The position numbers were made by a program, and so were the translations under genes. From positions 389,542 to 405,058 of the forward strand of contig CP070660.1 in the NCBI GenBank assembly GCA_020355145.1: a stretch of 15,517 nt of DNA, written 5' to 3'. Every line of letters begins with the position of its first letter. Positions within the stretch are counted from its first letter, which is position 1. This stretch comes from Deltaproteobacteria bacterium. Its GTDB lineage: Bacteria; Desulfobacterota; DSM-4660; Desulfatiglandales; B25-G16. This document shows positions 7,123 to 13,730 of the stretch, one piece after another. The notes under the pieces were generated by a model. That model was not told the DNA's origin, made no database searches, and saw only the letters and a program-made list of their open reading frames with translations.

Positions 7123-8227
7123 ATGTATTATACAGAGGTAATAGAGAAGATAGATTCCCTGAACAGGAAACTAGAAGATCTATGGGAGCATCTTTGACCT
7201 CACCGAGGGCGAGGAAAGGCTAAAGAAGATAGAAAAGACATTATCCAAGACGGATTTCTGGCAAAATAACCATAATGAAGCAACCAAGCTAAGCCAGGAA
7301 AGGCGGTTCCTCAGTGACCGCTTAGAGGAGTGGCACAGATACAAGAACGAGTTAGAAGAGTTCGGTATCTTGACTGAATTTGCCCAGGAAGAAGACGACG
7401 AGAATTCGATTCTGGATTTAAGGAAAGATCTCTTTGGGCTGGAAAAAGAGATAAAGGGCTACGAACTTCAAACAATGCTCGGGGAAAAGGATGACAAAAG
7501 AAATGCAATTGTGGCGATAAATGCTGGCGCTGGAGGAACAGAAGCCCAAGATTGGGTGGAGATGCTATTCAGGCTTTACCTCAAATGGGCCGAGTCCAGA
7601 AAGATGAAGACCAAGATCCTTGATCACCTAGCTGGAGATGAGGCGGGGATAAAAAACATTACATTCACCGTAAGTGGTCCTTATGCATATGGTTACCTGA
7701 AATCTGAACATGGCATTCACAGGATGGTCCGGATTTCCCCTTTTGACGCCAACGGGCGAAGACATACCTCTTTTGCATCTGTATCTATCTTACCGGAGAT
7801 TGAGGATGACATAAAAATAGATATCAATGAAAGGGATCTCAGGGTAGAAACCTTCAGGGCCAGCGGCCCAGGTGGACAGCATGTCAATAAGACCAGCTCT
7901 GCTGTAAGGATTACCCATTTACCAACCAATATAGTCGCCCAGTGCCAAAATGAAAAGTCTCAGCACCGAAATAGGGAACTGGCCCTAAAGATTCTAAAGG
8001 CGCGGATCTATGCATTGGAAAAAGAGAGGCAAAACAGGGAAAAACAGCTTAGACACCAGTCCCAGAAAGAGATAGCATGGGGAAATCAAATAAGGTCTTA
8101 TATATTCAACCCTTACCAACTCGTAAAAGATCACAGGACAAACCTTGAAGTTGGTGATATTGAAAGGGTGATGAATGGGGATATTGATATATTTATCGAT
8201 GCCTACCTGAAATGGCTCCAGAACTAA
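7123..8227 (+). CDS. prfB: Peptide chain release factor 2, with programmed +1 frameshift
   Basis: RF2 releases finished peptides at UGA and UAA stop codons. The coding region is 7123-7194 joined to 7196-8227: the ATG (7123) follows AAGGAG (7109-7114) by 8 bases, 24 codons are read, then an in-frame TGA (7195-7197) is bypassed by a +1 shift at CTT. This gives 367 residues, the normal RF2 length. After the shift the frame continues with DLTEGEERLKKIEK and the coiled-coil N-terminal domain. Decisive RF2 motifs are the stop-codon-reading tripeptide SPF at 205-207 and the peptidyl-transferase GGQ at 250-252, the same numbers as in E. coli. Without the shift, only the part from about 7370 would look open, lacking the N-terminal domain. 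The frameshift gives autoregulation: low RF2 favours shifting. Confidence 0.97.
7183..7198 (+). promoter_or_regulatory. prfB +1 programmed frameshift site
   Basis: The slippery CTT codon (7192-7194) is followed by TGA and C (7195-7198), the canonical CTTTGAC context. A Shine-Dalgarno-like GGGAG (7184-7188) stands three bases before CTT, the same spacing as the AGGGGG of E. coli, but with a different core that still pairs with the anti-SD. This SD-anticodon tension drives the slip. The frames before and after were checked by codon counting. Confidence 0.95.
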
Positions 8228-8341
8228 CGATTTATATAAGCCAAGATCTGAAAATTCATGCCAAGCCCGCCCTGGTAAGACGTGATTGTAAAAAGCTATT
8301 GCTGCTTTAATATTAATCATGCAGGAGCTATAAAATTAAAT

Positions 8342-8372
8342 CCTTGCATGCCAGGTCTGGGCAAGGGTTTTT
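8342..8372 (+). terminator. Intrinsic terminator downstream of prfB
   Basis: CCTTGC (8342-8347) pairs with GCAAGG (8361-8366), and inside it CCAG (8351-8354) pairs with CTGG (8357-8360) around a 2-base loop, with a 3-base bulge. The stem is followed by G and five Ts (8368-8372). It lies 115 bases after the prfB stop and closes the lnt-prfB unit before the metabolic genes. Confidence 0.75.
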
Positions 8373-8396
8373 GTGATACTTTACTTCTAATAGTGG

Positions 8397-8487
8397 ACAC
8401 TTGATACCGGATACTGGATAAATATGGAAAAAAATTTTCTATTGCGTTTTGTTTTTCAACCAGGGTCCAGCAACCAGTATCCAGTAC
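8397..8487. repeat. Imperfect hairpin repeat with 7-base words
   Basis: GGATACTGG at 8409-8417 and its exact reverse complement CCAGTATCC at 8474-8482 face each other across an AT-rich loop. The right arm is a degenerate array of 7-base words (CCAGCAA, CCAGTAT, CCAGTAC), and the left arm has the matching ACCGGAT, ACTGGAT. The architecture matches the elements at 404-484 and 5451-5552. Confidence 0.7.
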
Positions 8488-8536
8488 TGCTTCGCCTCAA
8501 TCAATGGGATATGACTGTCATCAACTCGTCGGTTTG

Positions 8537-8584
8537 CCCGTCTCCCGCTTTGGCGGGATACGGGCCGGGAAGGCGAAGCTTCGC
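8537..8584. repeat. GC-rich hairpin plus adjacent perfect palindrome
   Basis: CCCGTCTCCCGC (8537-8548) and GCGGGATACGGG (8553-8564) pair at 11 of 12 positions around the loop TTTG. Nine bases later GCGAAGCTTCGC (8573-8584) is a perfect 12-base palindrome. The hairpin lacks a T-run, so it is not a simple terminator. It looks like a dispersed palindromic element; copies elsewhere in the genome would settle this. Confidence 0.7.
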
Positions 8585-8821
8585 TAGTGAAACAGGAAGT
8601 GCTCATCAGATGCGCTTATCAATCTCGTTCATATTATAATTTCACTTCCGCCTCTTTATAGGCCCTGAAAATACCCATAGATATCTAATGTCCTTGATTT
8701 TCAAAAACTCCCATCTCTCTCCATGGCCTTTCCACTCACAAACTTAGGTTAAAGGCCCTCAATACCCTTAATAGGCCACACAAGTGACAGCTATGGCTAT
8801 CTTTCGGACAGAGATTCTCAT

Positions 8822-8849
8822 TTGACATCTTATGCGGGAATGATATATT
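8822..8849 (+). promoter_or_regulatory. Promoter P1 of the AOR-ADH fusion gene
   Basis: A perfect -35 box TTGACA (8822-8827) and -10 box TATATT (8844-8849) are 16 bases apart, with an extended -10 TG (8841-8842). The start codon is 31 bases after the -10 box, with GGGAGG (8868-8873) 7 bases before ATG. An inverted repeat GGAAT/ATTCC (8837-8841 and 8847-8851) covers the -10 region and could be a repressor site. The spacer closely resembles that of the second promoter at 11790. Confidence 0.75.
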
Positions 8850-8880
8850 CCGGGATGAATAAATAAAGGGAGGACAGGCA

Positions 8881-11733
8881 ATGAAAATACTGCGTGTTGA
8901 CATGGAAAAGAGGAGAGTGAGTCTTGAGGATCTTCCGGAGCAGTGGAAGCTCATTGGAGGGAGAGGCCTAATTGCTAAGATAATGAATAAGGAAGTAGCC
9001 CCTGACGCTGATCCCCTTGGACCAAAAAACAAGCTGATTATTGCTGGCGGGCCTCTGGCTGGAACAATGGCCCCCCAGCTGGGGAGGATCTCGGTTGGTG
9101 GGAAAAGCCCCTTAACCTTAGGGATAAAGGAGGCTAACGCCGGCGGTAAAGCCGCCCAGAACCTAGATAGATTGGGGATCCGTTCAGTTGTGGTGGAAGG
9201 TGCTGCCGAAGAAGGGAAATTTTACTGTCTCAGGATCTCGAAGGATGAGGCTGTTTTAGTGCCTGCTGATGAGTATAAGGGTATGAAAAATTACAGGTTG
9301 GTCAGCAAGCTTTATAATAAAACCAATAAGAGATCGGCAATGATTTCTATAGGTATTGCTGGTGAGAGAAGATATAAGTCGGCCTCTGTCTCCCTTACTG
9401 ATATCTTCGGTGACCCTTCTAGAAATGCTGCCAGAGGTGGCTTGGGTGCAGTCATGGGATCCAAGGGACTGAAGGCAATCATCATTGACGATTCAGGCAC
9501 ACCACCAGTAAATATTGCTGATCCGGCCCTGTTTAAGCAGACGGTCAAATCCTGGGTGGGCACTATGGAGCATGACATCGCCTGTAGACTTTACTCAAAA
9601 TATGGAACCCCCTTTGCTGTTGCCAACTCAAGCAAGCAAGGGACCTTGCCAGGGGATAACTACCACTCAGGGAGGCCTGAGGGGTTTATGAAGGTCAGGG
9701 GTGAGATCATCCAGAAGGTTCTTTTCGAACGTGGCGGCAAAATGCACGGCTGTATGCCTGGTTGTGTAGTTCAGTGTTCAATAATCTATCCGGGTGCCAA
9801 TGGAAAACCCCTGGCCTCAGCCTATGAATATGAGGCAATTGGCATGCTCGGGACGAATTTAGGCATTGCCGATCCGGATGCCATAGGACGACTGAAATTC
9901 ATCTGTGATGACCTGGGTGTTGATTTGATAGAAATAGGGAGTTGCCTGGCCGTGGCAGCCAGTGCTGGAAGGATGAAATTCGGTGACGTGGAATCGGCCA
10001 TAAGACTCCTGACGGAGACCGAGCAGGGAACAGAGTTTGGCAATACCTTAGCCAATGGTGTGGTTAGCACGGCAAAGGCCTTGAACGTCAGCCGGATCCC
10101 TGCTTATAAGGGGCAGGCCATTCCTGCTCATGACCCGAGGGCTGTGAAAGGCGTTGGTGTCACCTATGTCACGAGTCCCATGGGAGCAGATCATACTGCT
10201 GGGCTTACCTACCGAATCCCGCTACAAAAGAATGGACAGATAGCAAACTCGCTTAGGTTCCAGGTCCAGGCAGCCACCTGCGATACCTTTGGGTACTGCA
10301 TCAATTCTATCCCCGGAGGACAGGCTTCAATCTACAGCTTCTTTGCGGAGTTAATGAATGCCCGCTATGGGCTTAGCCTGACAGCTGACGATGTCGTTGA
10401 AATAGGAAAGCAAACCTTAAGGGATGAGCTGAAATTCAATGAGGGCGCCGAGTTCAGCAAAATCCATGAGCGTTACCCGGTTTTTGTTCGAACCGAGGCG
10501 CTGCCCCCGACAAACCATGTCTTCGATGTGGAAGATTCGGAACTGGAGGGGTTATGGGAAAGGCTGGAAGGCTTCAGGGTGCCTAAGAAGATTTGGGAGG
10601 TTCGCCTCCCTTCCTTGCCACCCATGTTATTTGGAGCCGGTGTCATCCAGAGGCTTGGTGAACGAGCAAAAGGCCTCAACATAAAGAAGGCCTTTCTGAT
10701 TGCGGGTCCGGTCATGAAGAGGATAGGTCGAACCCACGAAGTTCAGGAAATTCTAGAAGCCAGTGGAATCGCCTCTGTTGTGTTCTCCGAAGTGGAGCCT
10801 GACCCACCTGTCGAGGAGGTAGAAAAGGCATCTCGACTTTACAATGAAAAAGGCTGCGACGGGTTCGTCGCTGTGGGAGGGGGCAGTTCTTTAGATGCGG
10901 CCAAGGCAGTTGCTGTTAGGGTATCCCAGCCTGGAATCTTAACGGAATATGATAGCATGGTAGGAGGCACAGCGAAAATCAAGCCCCCAATACCGCCATT
11001 AATCTGTATCCCAACAACCTCTGGGACTGGTAGCGAGGCCAATCAATATGCGGTTATTACAGATACCGAGAGGGACGTGAAATTCATCATCATGAGCAAT
11101 CTTCTGATCCCGAACCTTGCAATCATTGACCCCAATCTCTGTAAGAGCATGCCCCCGGGGCTAACTGCAGAATCAGGTATTGACGCTCTGGGGCACTGTA
11201 TTGAAGGCTATGTAGGAAGGGCCATCCCCTATCATCCCTACTATGAGGCACTGGCCCTTTATGGTGTGAAATTAATCGGTAGGAGCCTGAGGACCGCTTA
11301 TAGGAACGGAGAAGATACCGATGCTAGGACTGACCTGTGTATGGCTGCCATTAACGGAGGGATCTGCTTTACGAAGGGCCTCGGCATCGGTCATGCGATT
11401 GCTCATGTCCTTGGGGCCCATTATCATATCTCTCATGGAAAAGGCGTTGCGGTAGGTCTCCTCTGTTTTGTGAAGGCCAATAAGGAAGCCTGCCAAGAGC
11501 AGTTCTCTGATTTAGCCTGGGCGCTAAACCGCTCAGACGACCTGGAGACAGCCCTTCTAAAATTCTATAAGGACCTGAATGTGCCCTCGAGATTGAGGGA
11601 TATCGAGATACCAGAAAAGGACTTGAAAAAGATTGCATTTGAGACATCAAGGGATGCGGCCAACCTTGCCAGCAATCCCTCCCCGGTCAGCGAATCCCGG
11701 ATCTTAGAGGCCCTCAAAGGGTATTATCAATAA
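8881..11733 (+). CDS. Fused aldehyde:ferredoxin oxidoreductase and iron-type alcohol dehydrogenase
   Basis: One uninterrupted 950-residue frame contains two full enzymes. Residues 1-560 are a tungsten/molybdopterin AOR, which interconverts aldehydes and carboxylates with ferredoxin. Visible are GGRGL (27-31), the cofactor-binding segment around GGKSPLTLGIKEANAGG, ARGGLGAVMGSKGLKAI, candidate [4Fe-4S] cysteines C291, C295, C299 and C473 (C467 is also near), the Y-E-Y-E segment (E316/E318) and GADH with H438. Residues 565-950 are an iron-dependent alcohol dehydrogenase with the nucleotide motif GGGSS (666-670), IPTTSGTGSE, and metal ligands D768, H772, H838 and H852. The last two are 14 apart, as in lactaldehyde reductase FucO. 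There is almost no linker. ATG at 8881 follows GGGAGG by 7 bases. It is cytoplasmic (no signal peptide). Domain identity is secure; substrate and direction are unknown. The logic resembles AdhE, but with AOR replacing the CoA-linked aldehyde dehydrogenase. Confidence 0.93.
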   Translation: MKILRVDMEKRRVSLEDLPEQWKLIGGRGLIAKIMNKEVAPDADPLGPKNKLIIAGGPLAGTMAPQLGRISVGGKSPLTLGIKEANAGGKAAQNLDRLGIRSVVVEGAAEEGKFYCLRISKDEAVLVPADEYKGMKNYRLVSKLYNKTNKRSAMISIGIAGERRYKSASVSLTDIFGDPSRNAARGGLGAVMGSKGLKAIIIDDSGTPPVNIADPALFKQTVKSWVGTMEHDIACRLYSKYGTPFAVANSSKQGTLPGDNYHSGRPEGFMKVRGEIIQKVLFERGGKMHGCMPGCVVQCSIIYPGANGKPLASAYEYEAIGMLGTNLGIADPDAIGRLKFICDDLGVDLIEIGSCLAVAASAGRMKFGDVESAIRLLTETEQGTEFGNTLANGVVSTAKALNVSRIPAYKGQAIPAHDPRAVKGVGVTYVTSPMGADHTAGLTYRIPLQKNGQIANSLRFQVQAATCDTFGYCINSIPGGQASIYSFFAELMNARYGLSLTADDVVEIGKQTLRDELKFNEGAEFSKIHERYPVFVRTEALPPTNHVFDVEDSELEGLWERLEGFRVPKKIWEVRLPSLPPMLFGAGVIQRLGERAKGLNIKKAFLIAGPVMKRIGRTHEVQEILEASGIASVVFSEVEPDPPVEEVEKASRLYNEKGCDGFVAVGGGSSLDAAKAVAVRVSQPGILTEYDSMVGGTAKIKPPIPPLICIPTTSGTGSEANQYAVITDTERDVKFIIMSNLLIPNLAIIDPNLCKSMPPGLTAESGIDALGHCIEGYVGRAIPYHPYYEALALYGVKLIGRSLRTAYRNGEDTDARTDLCMAAINGGICFTKGLGIGHAIAHVLGAHYHISHGKGVAVGLLCFVKANKEACQEQFSDLAWALNRSDDLETALLKFYKDLNVPSRLRDIEIPEKDLKKIAFETSRDAANLASNPSPVSESRILEALKGYYQ

Positions 11734-11789
11734 TATTAAGCTAGAATTCAGCGCATGGTAGTCTCCCAGGGCAGTTATTGGATAAGGCC

Positions 11790-11816
11790 TTGACACCTTC
11801 TGCTGAATGATATAAT
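11790..11816 (+). promoter_or_regulatory. Promoter P2 of the corrinoid protein / methyltransferase genes
   Basis: Perfect consensus boxes TTGACA (11790-11795) and TATAAT (11811-11816) with a short 15-base spacer and an extended -10 TG (11808-11809). The spacer shares CTT, TGC, G and AA in order with promoter P1. An inverted repeat ATTCAGC/GCTGAAT (11746-11752 and 11802-11808) has its right arm in the spacer. There is no convincing terminator after the fusion gene, so read-through from upstream is also possible. Confidence 0.7.
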
Positions 11817-11868
11817 AGCGGAGAACGAGAATCAGGTCTGCGGGATTTGCACCAAGGAGAGGCTAAGC

Positions 11869-11943
11869 ATGGTAAATGAAAGGAGGTTCACCATTGGAAG
11901 GCTATCTGGGCACTATATCACGGGCTGTAGAAAGGGGAGATGA
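11869..11943 (+). CDS. Possible 24-codon leader ORF overlapping the corrinoid gene start
   Basis: An ATG at 11869-11871 has AAGGAG (11854-11859) 9 bases upstream and opens a 24-codon frame ending at TGA 11941-11943, in a different frame from the corrinoid gene. Translating ribosomes would run over that gene's AGGAGG site (11881-11886) and start codon. It could be a regulatory leader peptide or a chance frame; the peptide (MVNERRFTIGRL...) has no recognisable family. Confidence 0.25.
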   Translation: MVNERRFTIGRLSGHYITGCRKGR

Positions 11944-12532
11944 TAAGCAGGTTATCAAAATAGTCAAGGAGGCACTTAGTACCAGTATGTCACCCTCAGA
12001 TATCTTGGAGAGGGGCTTGGTACCAGGCATACAGGCATTGGGGAAGCTATTCAAAGATGGGGAGGTATATCTACCTGAGGTATTACTCTCATGCAGGGCG
12101 ATGGATGGCGGAGTTGAGCAACTGAAACCATATCTAGCCGACACAGATATGCATAATAAAGGGACGGTAGTTTTGGGAACTGTAGAAGGTGATCTCCATG
12201 ACATCGGGAAGAACCTTGTCAGGCTGATGCTGGAGTGCAATGGTTTCAGCGTAAAGGATCTGGGCGTTGATGTATCCGCCGATTCCTTTGTCAGCATGGC
12301 ACGCGAGCACAGTGCCGATATTATAGGTATTTCGGCCCTTCTCACCCTAACGATGACCTCCATGCCAAAGGTTATCAAGGCCCTCGAACAGGCAGGCATG
12401 AGACAAAAGGTAAGGATAATGATAGGCGGTGCCCCAATTACCCGTGAGTTCGCAGATGATATAGGTGCTGAGGGCTTCGCTGAAGACTGTATGTCCGCGG
12501 TAGACGAGGCCACGCGGCTAATGAGACTTTAG
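11894..12532 (+). CDS. Cobalamin-binding methyltransferase corrinoid protein
   Basis: This is a small corrinoid protein of the type that shuttles a methyl group between two methyltransferases in anaerobic methyl-compound and O-demethylation systems. It has an N-terminal helical cap domain (EGYLGTISRAVERGDDKQV ... LPEVLLSCRAM) and a Rossmann-like B12 domain with the lower-ligand motif D-L-H-D-I-G. Its histidine, codon 102 counted from the TTG, coordinates cobalt in the family. The SALLTLTM and GGAPIT segments that line the cofactor follow. I chose TTG at 11894-11896: a perfect AGGAGG (11881-11886) lies 7 bases upstream, and the family usually begins close to this point. The frame also contains an ATG at 11876 (218 instead of 212 residues), which would bury that site in the coding region. 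It precedes the methyltransferase gene by 16 bases. Confidence 0.9.
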   Translation: MEGYLGTISRAVERGDDKQVIKIVKEALSTSMSPSDILERGLVPGIQALGKLFKDGEVYLPEVLLSCRAMDGGVEQLKPYLADTDMHNKGTVVLGTVEGDLHDIGKNLVRLMLECNGFSVKDLGVDVSADSFVSMAREHSADIIGISALLTLTMTSMPKVIKALEQAGMRQKVRIMIGGAPITREFADDIGAEGFAEDCMSAVDEATRLMRL

Positions 12533-12548
12533 TAAAGGGGGATTACAG

Positions 12549-13724
12549 ATGGGTATCTTAACTAGGGAACGTTTCTTGGGTATCTGCCGATTCGAAAGGC
12601 CAGGTGATTTATGCCTATTAACTCCCTACATCAATAGCTTCTGGACGGAAACACTAAAGGAGTGGATTAGGCAGGGTGCTCCCAAACAGATATTAGATAC
12701 TCGCCTTCGCGGGGATTACTTTCAATTCGATCACATGCGTTTACTACATGAGATCAGAACTGGCTCAGCCATGGATAGGGAAATCGACATTGATGGAGCT
12801 GCCTACAGGTACGAGATCCCACCCATAGTTCCCGCTTATGATCCTAAGCTTATCGCAGAGGACGGACATACGGTTACCCTGATAAATGAGGGTGGCCAAA
12901 AGGTCAGGGTTTCTAAAGATAACCCCGAGAAGATGCCTATGTACCTTGATTACCCGGTCAAGGATAGGGCTTCGTGGGAGGAATATAAGAAGAGGCTGGA
13001 TCCCAATACCCCAGAGCGGTGGCCTTCTGATTGGAATGCATATGTTCACAAAATGAACAGCAGGGATGTGCCAACAACACTGTATGTAGGCTCCTTTTTT
13101 GGCTACCTACGGGAGTGGACAGGCCTCGAAAGGCTACTTTATATGTTTTACGATGACCCAAATCTGATAGAGGACATGATGGATCAAATATGTTACATGG
13201 AAACTGAGTGCACCAAACGTGTAGTAAAGGACGTAAGGGTTGACCGGGCCCTCTTCTGGGAGGACATGGCCTTTAGGAGCGGGCCCCTGATCTCTCCCGC
13301 TATGTTCAGGAAATTTATGATGCCCCGCTACAGGAAGGTCACAGATCTGTTACGCAGCTCTGGTATCGACGTAATCATGGTGGACAGCGATGGGGATCTC
13401 AACAAACTTATCCCCCTCTGGCTGGAATGCGGGATCAACTTCTTTTGGCCTTTGGAGTGCGCCGCTGGTAATGACGCCGTTGCCCTGAGGAAGAAGTATG
13501 GCAGGGATATAATATTGGGTGGTAATATAGACAAACGGGCGCTTCTGAAAGGCAAGGATGCCATACGCGAGGAAGTTATGTCCAAAGTGCCATTTCTGCT
13601 GGGCTCTGGTGGCTACTTCCCATCCATAGACCACATGGTACCACCTGACGTTACATTTGAGAGCTACCGCTACCTTATCAATACCCTGCGGGAAGTTGCC
13701 GGACTTAAGAAGCTGCCCGAATAA
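12549..13724 (+). CDS. URO-D-family methyltransferase (substrate:corrinoid type)
   Basis: A 391-residue TIM-barrel protein of the uroporphyrinogen decarboxylase superfamily. It is not HemE: the RQAGR substrate motif of true decarboxylases is missing. The superfamily also includes methyltransferases such as MtaA/MtbA and related proteins paired with corrinoid proteins, and this gene directly follows one, so methyl transfer to or from that corrinoid is the best guess. Characteristic stretches are RERFLGICRFERPGD near the start, FWEDMAFRSGPLISPAMFRKF, the loop MVDSDGDLNKL (277-287) and ILGGNIDKRAL. Where MtaA-type enzymes carry a zinc-binding His-x-Cys, this protein seems to have D279-S-D281, so the metal site may differ. 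ATG at 12549 is preceded by AGGGGG. The substrate is unknown; it could be a first (substrate) or second (carrier) methyltransferase. Confidence 0.8.
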   Translation: MGILTRERFLGICRFERPGDLCLLTPYINSFWTETLKEWIRQGAPKQILDTRLRGDYFQFDHMRLLHEIRTGSAMDREIDIDGAAYRYEIPPIVPAYDPKLIAEDGHTVTLINEGGQKVRVSKDNPEKMPMYLDYPVKDRASWEEYKKRLDPNTPERWPSDWNAYVHKMNSRDVPTTLYVGSFFGYLREWTGLERLLYMFYDDPNLIEDMMDQICYMETECTKRVVKDVRVDRALFWEDMAFRSGPLISPAMFRKFMMPRYRKVTDLLRSSGIDVIMVDSDGDLNKLIPLWLECGINFFWPLECAAGNDAVALRKKYGRDIILGGNIDKRALLKGKDAIREEVMSKVPFLLGSGGYFPSIDHMVPPDVTFESYRYLINTLREVAGLKKLPE

Positions 13725-13730
13725 CGCCCC

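Larger units (their letters stand above)
8228..8880. other. 650-base intergenic region between prfB and the AOR-ADH gene
   Basis: No gene is supported here. In order it holds: an unremarkable stretch to 8341; the prfB terminator (8342-8372); a hairpin repeat with 7-base words (8397-8487); a strong 12-base-arm hairpin (8537-8564) followed by a perfect 12-base palindrome (8573-8584); an AT-richer stretch with two AGGCCCT/ATACCC direct repeats (8660 and 8753); and the promoter of the fusion gene (8822-8849). A 71-codon plus-strand frame at 8424-8639 runs through the repeats and is not credible as a gene. Confidence 0.7.

Noticed and set aside
7370..8227. prfB as a shorter gene starting near 7370
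   Set aside because: The N-terminal domain is encoded upstream and is joined by the CTTTGAC frameshift; motif numbering then equals E. coli RF2.
8573..8615. Hammerhead-ribozyme-like core (CTGATGA and later CGAAG) on the minus strand
   Set aside because: Stem II would have only two pairs, the GAAA is GAAG, and no cleavage-site stem follows.
8424..8639. A 71-codon plus-strand open frame
   Set aside because: It runs through the hairpin repeats and palindromes, has no ribosome-binding site and no family-like sequence.
11902..12513. A 203-codon minus-strand frame
   Set aside because: It is fully antisense to the corrinoid gene, whose protein has clear B12 motifs; the translation resembles no family.
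12549..13724. Heme-pathway uroporphyrinogen decarboxylase (hemE)
   Set aside because: The RQAGR motif is absent and the partner is a corrinoid protein, so a methyltransferase is more likely.
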